Origin: Gammaproteobacteria bacterium
Lineage (GTDB): Bacteria; Pseudomonadota; Gammaproteobacteria; Acidiferrobacterales; Sulfurifustaceae
Length of the DNA: 34,844 bases
Direction of reading: 5' to 3'
Assembly: GCA_016194665.1 (NCBI GenBank)
Contig: JACQBD010000155.1
Location: 1 to 34,844, forward strand
In this document: positions 18,092-26,393 of the stretch, in pieces
How positions within the stretch are numbered: the first letter of the stretch is position 1
How the letters are laid out: each line of letters begins with the position of its first letter
The notes under the pieces: generated by a model
Told to the model about the DNA's origin: nothing
Databases searched by the model: none
What the model saw: the letters and a program-made list of their open reading frames with translations, nothing else
Program-made: the position numbers and the translations under genes

Positions 18092-19177
18092 ATGGAACAA
18101 GGGGGGACAACTCTGGATCAAGAGTGGGTGAAGCTTCGCAACCAGCTGCGCGATAACGAACGCATTTGGTCCGGTTTCCGTGAGATTGAAGTGCGCATGA
18201 TCGGTTCCCACTCGCTTACCAATCTCCTGAGTATTCTCACCGAGGGAATTCCCGAAACTTTTCCCGGCATCGAATGCGTCAGCTTGGCCTGCATCGATCC
18301 GGAGTATGAAATGATGCGCTTGATCGATACCGGCGCTGGTTCCAGTCTACGCCCCAATTGTTTTGTCGCCATCTCGCGCCAAGAATTAGACGCCTTGTTC
18401 ATGCGTCCTTGGCGGCCGCGCTTAGGGCCGGTGAATAAACATCTGCACTCCTTACTATTTGCCGAACATCCCAACGCCACAGGCTCGGTGGCGTTGGCGC
18501 CGCTGATTCGCCGCGGCGAGCTCATCGGCAGTCTTAATCAAGGCAGCCGCGATCCGCATCATTTCGTTCCCAGTACCGCCACGGATTTGCTCGAACACCT
18601 CGCCGCCGTGGCGGCGTTGTGCGTGGACAACGCGGTGAATCACGAGCGCTTAAAATTGGACGGCTTGACCGATGCGTTAACCGGCGTATCCAATCGCCGG
18701 TTTTTTGAGCGGCGTTTGGTGGAAGAGGTCGAGCGTTGGGCGCGCCAGGTCGGGCCGCTGGTGGGTATGCTGGTCGATGTGGATTTTTTCAAACAGGTAA
18801 ACGATCAATACGGTCATCAAGTAGGCGATCGGGTGTTGCGTCAAATCGCCAGTCTTTTGGGAAAAGACCTGCGCGGCAGCGACGTGTTGGCGCGCTACGG
18901 CGGTGAAGAATTTGTTTTACTTTTGCCCGGCACCACCGCGGTGCAAGGTTTTGCCATCGCCGACCGCCTGCGCGCCAACATCGAGCAAAGCACGTTTGTC
19001 ATCCCCGAAGGGCTGGATTTAAATATTACCGTGAGCATCGGTATGGCCTGCCTCGAACCGGGTGCTGATTCTTATGGACCCGATCCCGCCGCGTGGCTGT
19101 TTCGCCACGTCGACGCGGCGCTTTACGAAGCTAAACAAACCGGCAGAAACCGCGTGGTACGAGCCCAGCCGCAATAA
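18092..19177 (+). CDS. Diguanylate cyclase with N-terminal DUF484/GAF-like sensor domain
   Basis: 361 residues, soluble. The ATG at 18092 has a strong ribosome site (AGGGGAG). The N-terminal coiled region and GAF-like domain (about 10-190) carry the DUF484-type stretch LIRRGELIGSLNQGS and a following HHFVPSTATDLLEHLAAV. The C-terminal GGDEF domain (about 200-361) has GGEEF at 270-274 and an I-site RGSD at 261-264, so it should make cyclic di-GMP and be product-inhibited. It is transcribed with dsbC, and its 3' end lies 2 bp from the convergent addA-like gene. The signal it senses is unknown. Confidence 0.9.
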   Translation: MEQGGTTLDQEWVKLRNQLRDNERIWSGFREIEVRMIGSHSLTNLLSILTEGIPETFPGIECVSLACIDPEYEMMRLIDTGAGSSLRPNCFVAISRQELDALFMRPWRPRLGPVNKHLHSLLFAEHPNATGSVALAPLIRRGELIGSLNQGSRDPHHFVPSTATDLLEHLAAVAALCVDNAVNHERLKLDGLTDALTGVSNRRFFERRLVEEVERWARQVGPLVGMLVDVDFFKQVNDQYGHQVGDRVLRQIASLLGKDLRGSDVLARYGGEEFVLLLPGTTAVQGFAIADRLRANIEQSTFVIPEGLDLNITVSIGMACLEPGADSYGPDPAAWLFRHVDAALYEAKQTGRNRVVRAQPQ

Positions 19178-19179
19178 AT

Positions 19180-22100
19180 TTACGGCGTTACTTGCAGCAG
19201 CTCGCGGCAGTGGGTGAACAGCAGTATTAAACGAATTTTCTTTTGCGGCCAAAGTTGTTGCACACCCAGCGCGTATTGGCGTATTTGCGGAAAAAAATCC
19301 GGCGCCAATTGCCGTATGTTTTGCGGCGTGGCGTGCGCATGGGTTTTGTAGTCGATAAGAATAATTTCTGTTTCGCGAATGATGAGCCGATCCACCACGC
19401 CATAAATATCCCGTCCGTTATCGCGATAAAGAATCGGAACTTCATTGCGCGCGTCCTGATCGGCGCGCGGCTCGAACAAATCCCGGAAAGCAGGATGATC
19501 CACCACCGCGCAGGCTTCCTTCCAGCAGGCAGCGAATTCTTGATGAGCCAGCGTCGCATCGAATTCGCGGTGCATTCTTTTCTCAATGGATGTTCGATCG
19601 CCGTCATTGGACAATTGTTCGAGCATGCGATGAATCGCGATACCGCGATTTGGTAACGCAGTTATCGTTTCGGGTGCGGTCGTATCGGTTTCGTTGTCTT
19701 CCACGGGATTCATCCAACTGGGATGGAGCAAGCCTATTTCAGGCGCGACCGGCAGCGGATGCATCAATGCCGGATCGATATGAAAATATTGTATCGCTGG
19801 GATCGATGATTTCATTTGTGCCGCGCACATCGCCGGATCGCCAAACTTAAGTTGCGCGCAAGTATTGAAAATGGTGCCGTCGTCGCTGTGTATATGTCGC
19901 AGTATCAGGCGGGAAACTTGCGCGCGTTCGGTTTGTTCGGCGGCGCGCAGGCGCTTTTCGATAAATCCATACCAGCCACGCCCGCCGCGGCCCGGCTCGC
20001 AGCCTGAAATGAACAGCATTTGTTTGGCGCGCGTGAGCGCGACGTATAACAGATTAGTTTCTTCGCGCTGCGTGGCGAATTTCTGACCGTACAGCAAGCT
20101 TTGACTGATATCGTCCTGATATTTCTTGTTGCCGATTAAATGAAAATAACGCGGCCGCGCATCGGTGGCGGGCCATTCCACCAGTGCGCGCGCACCGCTG
20201 TTGCGTTGACCGCCGTCGCGCGCCGCGTCCGCTAGAAATATTACCGGAGCCTCGAGTCCTTTCGCGGCATGAATGGTCATGATGCGTACGCGCGGTTCGC
20301 GGTTCCAGGCGGGCTCCGCCGGCGTTTCGGTATCGTCTTGCGCGCGTCTTTGCAAATGCGCCAGAAAACGCGACAGACTGGGATAGCGTCCGCTGTCGAC
20401 GTCGAGCGCGATTTCCAGAAATCGATTGAGATTGGCTTCCACGCGCGCGCGTAGATGCGGCGGAGCGGCGGCGATATAGCGCGCGATTAAATTGCTTTCG
20501 CAATAAATTCGATCGAGTAAATCGTGCACCGGTATGCGATCGGCATAACCGTTCCAGTTCGGCAGTAATTCTTGTGCGCGCATCAGCGCTGCAGAGGCTT
20601 TATCGGGGCTGTCTAATTTTTTTAGACGCTCAAACCATGAGCCGGATGTCTGCTGCGCTAAAAGTAACAAGTCAGCGTCGGCTACGGCAAAGATGGGCGA
20701 GCGCAACACCGATGCCAAAGCCAGATTGTTATAAGGCTCGATAAGCGTTTGCAGCAGATGCATCAAATCGCGTACTTCCAGCGATTGCAAAAACGATCCG
20801 CGGCCGGTGCCGGTGTAAGCGATACCGGCGCGGCGCAGGGCGTCTTCATACAGGCGCGCATGATTGCGATCGCGCAACAATATAATGATATCGGCGCCGT
20901 TGACAGGGCGGACCTGCGCTTTATCGCTGATCGGCATGCCGATAATTTCTTTGATCTTGTTTGCTATCACTGCGCCTTCTTGATGGTGACGCGTGTCCTC
21001 GTCCGTTTGCAGCGGTTGTTCGATCGGATTGCGCCAGGTTGGCGCGTGCGCGTCGGCAAGTTTTTTTGGACGTGCTATTAACGGCAATAATTCCACATGA
21101 CCCCAGAGTTGTTGTTGATGCGTGGCATGCGCTTGGAAATCTTTTAATGAGTAATCTTCGATTATTTCGTTTTGTTCCGTGGTGCTATCTCGAAAAAGAA
21201 GATTGACGAAATCGATGATGGCGGGCGAAGAGCGCCATGAAATGTGCTGCGTGAAACTTTGAGTTTGCGGATGTTGTTGCAGCCAGCGATGCGCCGCGTG
21301 AAACAACTGCGGATCGGCGCGCCGAAAGCGATAAATCGATTGTTTTTCATCGCCCACCAGAAATATGCTGCGGTTGCGTTCGGGATCGCCCGCGACCATT
21401 TCTTCCAGCAAGGGTAACAGCAGGCGCCATTGGGTGGGGTTGGTGTCCTGAAATTCATCCACCAGCAAATGATCGATGCGTTGATCGAGCTTGTACTGCA
21501 CCCATTCGGCGTAGCGGCTGCGCGTGAGCAGTCGATAGGTTTTCCATTCCAGATCGGCGAAGTCGAGCCAGCCGCGTTCGGCTTTGATTCGTTGATAAGC
21601 CTGCAGCAGCGCCGCGCCGCAAACATACCACGCGCGCGACAGCTTCAGCGTTTGACAGCGTTGATAGCACGCTTGCGTCGCCAGCAGTCGGTCGCCAATT
21701 GTCTGTTGCAGATGCAGTAGTTCTTGTGCGCCCGCGGCGCCGATTTTTTTTATCAGCGTTTGCGTAGCTTTGATTTGACGCGGTTCGAGTTTTTCGGTGA
21801 AGAAAACCCGCATGACATGCGCGAAGCTGGTGACAGACGACGTGTTATCGGTTAAGGCGTGCGTGATGATTTCGATGAATTCTTGATGGGTCGCGGTGGC
21901 ATGGCCGGATAATAATTCAGCGTAACGTTTAAGCTGCTGACGGTTAGGTGCATCGTTAAGAAAGTCTCCGTGGGGATCGAGTTCTTCAGAAACTTGTAAC
22001 AAGTCTTGCAGTTGTCGCGTGGCGGTCTCTACCGGGTGCGCTGCATTTTCCGTGTAAGCCCACCAATCGCTGCGCTGCGTTAAAAAATCCTTAAGCAGCT

Positions 22101-22650
22101 GGCGGGTGGTGCTGACGCTGCCGTTGTCTCTTAATAAGGAATCCAGGGCGCGCGCCACCGGAGTTTCTTTGTTGCGCCCGAGATTTCGTTCGAAAATAGC
22201 CCAGGCGGCGTCGACCAATTCTTCCGTCGATTCGATTAATTCAAACCCCGGTGGCACGTCTGCTTCCAACGGAAAGCGCCGCAGAATTTCTTGGCAAAAA
22301 GCGTGGAAAGTGGTGGTGCGCAAAGTATGCAGCGCGCTGAGATGTTTTTCATACAAATCGCGCGCTAACGCGCAGCTTGCGGAATCGGTGGCGGCGCCCA
22401 ATTCCTTAAGTTGTTGCACCAGGCTTGGTTCGTCGCAAACGGCTAAATTCAATAAGCGTTGTGTGACCCGTTCATAAATTTCCCCGGCGGCTTTGCGCGT
22501 GAAACTGATAGCGAGAATCGCGCCGGGTTCGCTGCCTTGTAACAGCAAACGAATAATGCGGCTGGCGAGCAGCCAGGTTTTACCGCTGCCGGCCGCGGCT
22601 TGCACTACCACATGGTTTTCCGGCGCGGCCGCCAGCGCTGTATCAATCAC
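19180..22650 (-). CDS. addA: AddA-like UvrD-family helicase-nuclease
   Basis: 1156 residues. A superfamily 1A helicase with Walker A AAAGSGKT (18-25), Walker B LLVDEFQDTNPTQW, motif VGDEKQSIYRFRRAD, motif V IMTIHAAKGLEAPVIFL and motif VI LLYVALTRAKQML. The C-terminus is a RecB/AddA-type nuclease with D1087, D1100 and K1102 (GVVDRL then LIDYKTH). Together with the AddB-like protein upstream it should resect double-strand breaks for RecA. The start is forced: the frame opens at a TAA at 22690-22692 and the GTG at 22650 is the first usual start, with no clear ribosome site. The gap to addB holds a terminator and a probable small RNA on the other strand, so this gene may need its own promoter. 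Family naming is inferred from domain order; RecB-like variants are the alternative. Confidence 0.88.
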   Translation of the reverse strand: MIDTALAAAPENHVVVQAAAGSGKTWLLASRIIRLLLQGSEPGAILAISFTRKAAGEIYERVTQRLLNLAVCDEPSLVQQLKELGAATDSASCALARDLYEKHLSALHTLRTTTFHAFCQEILRRFPLEADVPPGFELIESTEELVDAAWAIFERNLGRNKETPVARALDSLLRDNGSVSTTRQLLKDFLTQRSDWWAYTENAAHPVETATRQLQDLLQVSEELDPHGDFLNDAPNRQQLKRYAELLSGHATATHQEFIEIITHALTDNTSSVTSFAHVMRVFFTEKLEPRQIKATQTLIKKIGAAGAQELLHLQQTIGDRLLATQACYQRCQTLKLSRAWYVCGAALLQAYQRIKAERGWLDFADLEWKTYRLLTRSRYAEWVQYKLDQRIDHLLVDEFQDTNPTQWRLLLPLLEEMVAGDPERNRSIFLVGDEKQSIYRFRRADPQLFHAAHRWLQQHPQTQSFTQHISWRSSPAIIDFVNLLFRDSTTEQNEIIEDYSLKDFQAHATHQQQLWGHVELLPLIARPKKLADAHAPTWRNPIEQPLQTDEDTRHHQEGAVIANKIKEIIGMPISDKAQVRPVNGADIIILLRDRNHARLYEDALRRAGIAYTGTGRGSFLQSLEVRDLMHLLQTLIEPYNNLALASVLRSPIFAVADADLLLLAQQTSGSWFERLKKLDSPDKASAALMRAQELLPNWNGYADRIPVHDLLDRIYCESNLIARYIAAAPPHLRARVEANLNRFLEIALDVDSGRYPSLSRFLAHLQRRAQDDTETPAEPAWNREPRVRIMTIHAAKGLEAPVIFLADAARDGGQRNSGARALVEWPATDARPRYFHLIGNKKYQDDISQSLLYGQKFATQREETNLLYVALTRAKQMLFISGCEPGRGGRGWYGFIEKRLRAAEQTERAQVSRLILRHIHSDDGTIFNTCAQLKFGDPAMCAAQMKSSIPAIQYFHIDPALMHPLPVAPEIGLLHPSWMNPVEDNETDTTAPETITALPNRGIAIHRMLEQLSNDGDRTSIEKRMHREFDATLAHQEFAACWKEACAVVDHPAFRDLFEPRADQDARNEVPILYRDNGRDIYGVVDRLIIRETEIILIDYKTHAHATPQNIRQLAPDFFPQIRQYALGVQQLWPQKKIRLILLFTHCRELLQVTP

Positions 22651-22724
22651 GGGAGAGAACGCTGTGATATGTGAGTAAATGCATGAAATTTAACCCAATT
22701 CGTTTCTAGCCTTAAACGCTTGCC

Positions 22725-22752
22725 TTGCAAATGGACTTTCTCGATCTATAGT
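22725..22752 (+). promoter_or_regulatory. Candidate sigma-70 promoter of the small RNA
   Basis: TTGCAA at 22725-22730 and TATAGT at 22747-22752 with a 16-base spacer, predicting transcription start near 22759-22761. I saw no palindrome clearly matching the GacA/LetA upstream box; only a GAAATTT core occurs at 22685-22691. Confidence 0.55.
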
Positions 22753-22759
22753 GAAACCT

Positions 22760-22904
22760 AGGCAGGGAAACAGAAAGGGACTTACAGCGCTGCCTAAATG
22801 GATGTCCACAAGGACGTACCGGGTTTGCAAGGATGTGTCCCGGATGTGCAGATACCCCGTAGAGATTGTATCTAAAAGGCGGCCAAGAATGGCTGCCTTT
22901 TTTA
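22760..22904 (+). ncRNA. Probable Csr/Rsm-type regulatory small RNA
   Basis: A free-standing 145-nt transcription unit between the addA- and addB-like genes, on the opposite strand, with promoter and terminator and no open frame of note. It contains six GGA motifs (22766, 22778, 22800, 22812, 22831, 22842). Four have the wider CsrA-site context: AAATGGATGT, ACAAGGACGT, GCAAGGATGT and CCCGGATGT, compared with the known consensus RUACARGGAUGU. Predicted hairpins are a 5' stem AGGCAG/CTGCCT, GTCC-ACAA-GGAC, CCGGG/CCCGG with an AAGGAT in its loop, AGATAC/GTATCT, and the terminator. By analogy with RsmY/RsmZ/CsrB it would sequester CsrA. It could instead be another sRNA class; no csrA or gacA gene is visible here. 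Confidence 0.6.
22874..22904. terminator. Bidirectional rho-independent terminator
   Basis: Stem AAAGGCGGCC / GGCTGCCTTT around AAGAAT, one G-T pair, followed on the plus strand by TTTTTT. Read on the minus strand, the same stem ends in TTTT about 35 bases after the addB stop. It therefore ends the small RNA and probably addB transcription too. Confidence 0.8.
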
Positions 22905-22912
22905 TTACCGGT

Positions 22913-25837
22913 TTAAGATATCGTTGCGTCCGTTTCAAGCCACATTTCGCGGCGGCATATTCCTTCCATGTCGCAACGCTCGCAAGTTTCACTGTCGCCC
23001 CAAGCAGTCAGCGGCATTTCTTGATCCAAAAGATATTTGAGATGCAGTAATCGTTGTTGCATCGCGATGCCTAGTGTTGCCAGATTTTCTTCATCCAGCC
23101 GCATTTTTTCCGTCACGTCGCCGTCTTGTATCGACAGAAACAAGGCCTGAGTAATTTTTTCTGGTTCCATGAGCAAGGCGTAAAAAGGAAGTTGAATTTT
23201 TTCGCCTTGCATGACTGAGTCGCGCGTAGGAATCACGCCGGTTTTATAATCGATTAGGCGCAGGCCATGAACGCCGCGATCCAATCTATCGATGCGCCCC
23301 GTAATCGATAGCCGCGCGTCCGCGACCTGATAGTCGCGGGTTTTTTTTAATTCGGTCGCCTGTATTTGCCAAGCTGCCGAGCTTTGTTTTTCCCATTCGA
23401 GATAAGCCGGAATACAGACCTCCCAGCGATACAACCAACCGCGCGTAAAAAAACGTCGGCGCAGATCATTGGCGAATACCGCGGCGGTGATTTCGCGTAG
23501 CAGTTTTTCCGCCTCGGCCATGTTTTGTGCATGCAAGCGCGCGCGCCACGGGCCGGGTAGTCCGGGCACACCGCTGTGAAAAGCTTGTAGAATGCGGTGA
23601 ACGTAAGTGCCGAAATCGACTTTTTCCATTTCTTCGCGGATTTGTTGTTCCGCGGCCAGACCTAAACCGCAGGCATATAAAAATTGATACGGACAATCCA
23701 TCAAACGTTGATAGTCCGTGGCGCTGAATATTTCCGGCAACAAGCTTGCCGGTAGCCGCGCTGCCGGGCGCGACACAGATGTTGGCAGCGGCGCTGAGCG
23801 TTCGACGATCAGCGTATCGGCTTGCTGCACCAGCCATTCAAGTTCGGCATCGGCCAAACTTTCCTGATACGCCAGCGCATGAAAACTGCGCAGTCTTTCA
23901 ACCCACGGGCTTGGGACCAGCTTTTCACCCCGATTTTCACGTCGCAGGCTGATCATGACGCTGGGCGCGGCTTCCAGTAAACGCCGAAAATCGGCAAAGT
24001 GTTCGGCGTAACGGCGCGCGAGCGACGGTAAGCCAAGCTCGCTGCGTACGCCATCGTTAAAGTAAGGCGGGACACTGATGTTGCCCGGAAGTTGTTCGCG
24101 CACCGCACCGGCGATGATCAAGGCATCAAACCGATAAAGCCGGCTTTCGGCGAAGCTCATGAGCTCCACGCCGCGCCCCTGCATCGGCGGATGGAAACGT
24201 TGTTGCTCCATATTACGTTTGAGCCATTGATGAAATTCCGGCCATGTCAGGCGCAGTCCACTGTCGCTGGCGGCGCCGCGCATCTTTTCCAACACAGTCA
24301 ACAGCTCGCGACCGGCGCCGTCATTTTGATAGCTTGCGCTTAAACCTAGTTTCTGAAGGCTGTCGTGCAATGCTTCTAAAAGAGACAAGCCGGATTGCGG
24401 TCGATCGTGTGTTAGCGTCGATAAAGTGGCGGCGGCATTTTCCAGTCGTTCCAATAACAACGTCAGCGCATGCACGGCATCGACGTCGAATTCTGCATGC
24501 GGCATATTTTTCGTCCGTTCCAGCGCGAAGCGATAATTGTCCAGGCCCGAAGCGATGTTAAAAGCGCGCACGATATTCTGTTCGAATATCGGCGCCATCC
24601 GATTCAATTCGCCGCGCGTGAAACCGAGCGAGAGAAACGGCGATTTAAGTAGATCCAGCAGCGGCTGATGCGAAAAATTTTGCTCCAGGCATTCCAACCA
24701 GCGCACCAAGACGGTCGCGGCGCTGGTGGTGGATAGCGCCCAGCCTCCCGCGTCTTGCAAGCTGACATGCGCGCGCTCGAGCAGGGCGCGTACGCGTCGC
24801 GCCAGTTTGCGATCATGCGTGACAATGCCGATATCGCGATGTCCCTGCACTAACCAGCGCCGCACTTGTAAGTCGATGGCGCGCGCTTCAAATTCCGCAT
24901 CGGCCGCTTCGTGTATGGTTAGGCGCGCGCGCGCCGGGCTGCTGGCTGCCTGTATCTTTTGTAGATGCGCGCGTTCATGCAGCGTGCCTCGATGGTGCGT
25001 ATAAGTGTTTTCCAGAAAAATAGAATACGGATCTTTAATAACTATTGGAGCGATCGCGACATTGAGCTTTTGCAACAGACTGGCAACGGGACTTTTTTGA
25101 TGGTCTGCTTGCTGGTCAACTTGCCCCTGCAGTAACAGTGTTAACCGACGCTGCGCGTGCAGCGCTTTAAGCCATTCGATTTCCGCGGGCGCGAATTCTA
25201 AAAATCCTGTTACATAAATTTGCGTGTTGACCGGCAGTTTTTTTAGACTGTGACGCAAGCCGTCTATGGTTTGCAAAGTTTGATCTTGTAGTTGATTTTT
25301 GTGTAAGGTTTCGCGCCACGCGCTCCATAAACGATGAACTAAACGAACTTCGTCTTCATAAGTAAAAAAATCATCGGGGTTGGCGCGGTAGTTTCGGAGT
25401 TGGCGCACAAATGCTTCGGTGTCGGCGCTGATATCGCATCGGTGCCGGGTCAATTCATCGAACAGGGTTAGCAAACTATCGATCAGCGGCCAGGCGCTGT
25501 AATGATCGCGCCATTCAGGAAAATCATTCAGCAAACCCAGTAATAAAATTTCACGCGCACTGGAAGTTAACGAACGTTTGTTGTCGTCGCTGAATTGACG
25601 CGCCCACGCGGCTAGCGTGCCGCAGTAAGGAGCGAGTAACGCGGGGTAACCTGCGCGCGCGGCCTGCTCGCGCAGGATTTGCCGAAAACGCGGTACCGCG
25701 CCGGCATGCGAAAATAAAATAATCGGCTGACTTAAGTCAGGCAGCGACTCGCGGTGTTGCGCGAGTAGCAGCGAGGCGAGCTGATGTAGCGGATCTACTC
25801 CGTAAGGAACAAGCTGAATACTGCTGTCAGCGTTCAA
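22913..25837 (-). CDS. addB: AddB-like PD-(D/E)XK nuclease with iron-sulfur staple
   Basis: 974 residues, a relative of AddB and of the ~900-residue 'probable DNA repair protein' family. The C-terminal nuclease has D850, D863 and K865 (GRIDRL then LIDYKTG). The iron-sulfur staple is present: C715 (DCPYQF) plus C952, C955 and C961 (C-x2-C-x5-C) around the nuclease. The middle retains degenerate helicase features but no Walker A, as in AddB. The start is forced to be TTG at 25837, because an in-frame TGA lies three codons upstream; it overlaps the fdxA end by 11 bp, suggesting coupled translation. It partners with the AddA-like protein in double-strand-break processing (inferred from family and adjacency). 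Confidence 0.85.
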   Translation of the reverse strand: MNADSSIQLVPYGVDPLHQLASLLLAQHRESLPDLSQPIILFSHAGAVPRFRQILREQAARAGYPALLAPYCGTLAAWARQFSDDNKRSLTSSAREILLLGLLNDFPEWRDHYSAWPLIDSLLTLFDELTRHRCDISADTEAFVRQLRNYRANPDDFFTYEDEVRLVHRLWSAWRETLHKNQLQDQTLQTIDGLRHSLKKLPVNTQIYVTGFLEFAPAEIEWLKALHAQRRLTLLLQGQVDQQADHQKSPVASLLQKLNVAIAPIVIKDPYSIFLENTYTHHRGTLHERAHLQKIQAASSPARARLTIHEAADAEFEARAIDLQVRRWLVQGHRDIGIVTHDRKLARRVRALLERAHVSLQDAGGWALSTTSAATVLVRWLECLEQNFSHQPLLDLLKSPFLSLGFTRGELNRMAPIFEQNIVRAFNIASGLDNYRFALERTKNMPHAEFDVDAVHALTLLLERLENAAATLSTLTHDRPQSGLSLLEALHDSLQKLGLSASYQNDGAGRELLTVLEKMRGAASDSGLRLTWPEFHQWLKRNMEQQRFHPPMQGRGVELMSFAESRLYRFDALIIAGAVREQLPGNISVPPYFNDGVRSELGLPSLARRYAEHFADFRRLLEAAPSVMISLRRENRGEKLVPSPWVERLRSFHALAYQESLADAELEWLVQQADTLIVERSAPLPTSVSRPAARLPASLLPEIFSATDYQRLMDCPYQFLYACGLGLAAEQQIREEMEKVDFGTYVHRILQAFHSGVPGLPGPWRARLHAQNMAEAEKLLREITAAVFANDLRRRFFTRGWLYRWEVCIPAYLEWEKQSSAAWQIQATELKKTRDYQVADARLSITGRIDRLDRGVHGLRLIDYKTGVIPTRDSVMQGEKIQLPFYALLMEPEKITQALFLSIQDGDVTEKMRLDEENLATLGIAMQQRLLHLKYLLDQEMPLTAWGDSETCERCDMEGICRREMWLETDATIS

Positions 25838-26150
25838 GATACTTCAGTTTGTCGGGTTTATCTTCCCATTCGGCGGCGTCTGCCGGCGCCGGTTTCTTTT
25901 CGGTCAGCACCGGCCATTTTTTAGCGAGTTCGGCGTTGAGTTGAGTGAATTTTTTCTGCGCATCCGGCAAATCGTCTTCAGCGTAAATGGCGTTTACCGG
26001 GCATTCCGGCACGCATAAAGTGCAGTCGATGCATTCATCCGGGTCGATGACTAGAAAATTAGGCCCTTCATGGAAACAATCCACGGGACAGACTTCCACG
26101 CAGTCGGTGTATTTGCAGCGAATGCAGCTCTCTGTGACCACGTACGTCAT
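25827..26150 (-). CDS. fdxA: 7Fe ferredoxin FdxA
   Basis: 107 residues from the second of two adjacent ATGs (26150), which has GGAG seven bases upstream and gives the family N-terminus MTYVVTE. Cysteines at 9, 12, 17, 21 and 25 and at 40, 43, 46 and 50 match the [3Fe-4S]/[4Fe-4S] pattern of Azotobacter ferredoxin I. The C-terminal tail is acidic and lysine-rich and ends in KLKYLER. It is a soluble low-potential electron carrier. Its last 11 bp overlap the addB-like gene, so the two probably form one transcript. It is divergent from the PilZ gene. Confidence 0.95.
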   Translation of the reverse strand: MTYVVTESCIRCKYTDCVEVCPVDCFHEGPNFLVIDPDECIDCTLCVPECPVNAIYAEDDLPDAQKKFTQLNAELAKKWPVLTEKKPAPADAAEWEDKPDKLKYLER

Positions 26151-26340
26151 CATTTTTCTCCAACATTAAAAGCGGGCGAATAATACACGCGCCATTGGCT
26201 AGGGGGAATACGCGCGCCGATCTCTTTTACTTACGGCGGGAATCCAATGCTTCGATCGAAAAATCCTTAAATATCAGGGGCGCTTGAATACTTTACCGCT
26301 GGCTAGCACAACCGCCCTGGCGGCCGGAGGCAAAAAGCTG

Positions 26341-26351
26341 TGCTATATAAT
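26341..26351 (+). promoter_or_regulatory. Candidate extended -10 promoter of the PilZ gene
   Basis: TG-C-TATATAAT, an extended -10 pattern with no good -35. If real, transcription starts near 26358, downstream of the GTG at 26340, and favours the GTG at 26394 as the true start. Confidence 0.35.
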
Positions 26352-26393
26352 CAATTGATAGTATTCAGGAAACAAATACCCTCGGAGCGATGT

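Noticed and set aside
22680-22720. GacA/LetA upstream activating box for the sRNA
   Set aside because: Only a GAAATTT core is present; the flanking bases do not match either box, so I do not call it.
22690-22912. Leader RNA or riboswitch for addA on the minus strand
   Set aside because: The promoter, the polarity of the T-run and the GGA motifs all favour a plus-strand RNA, and no known riboswitch core was recognised.
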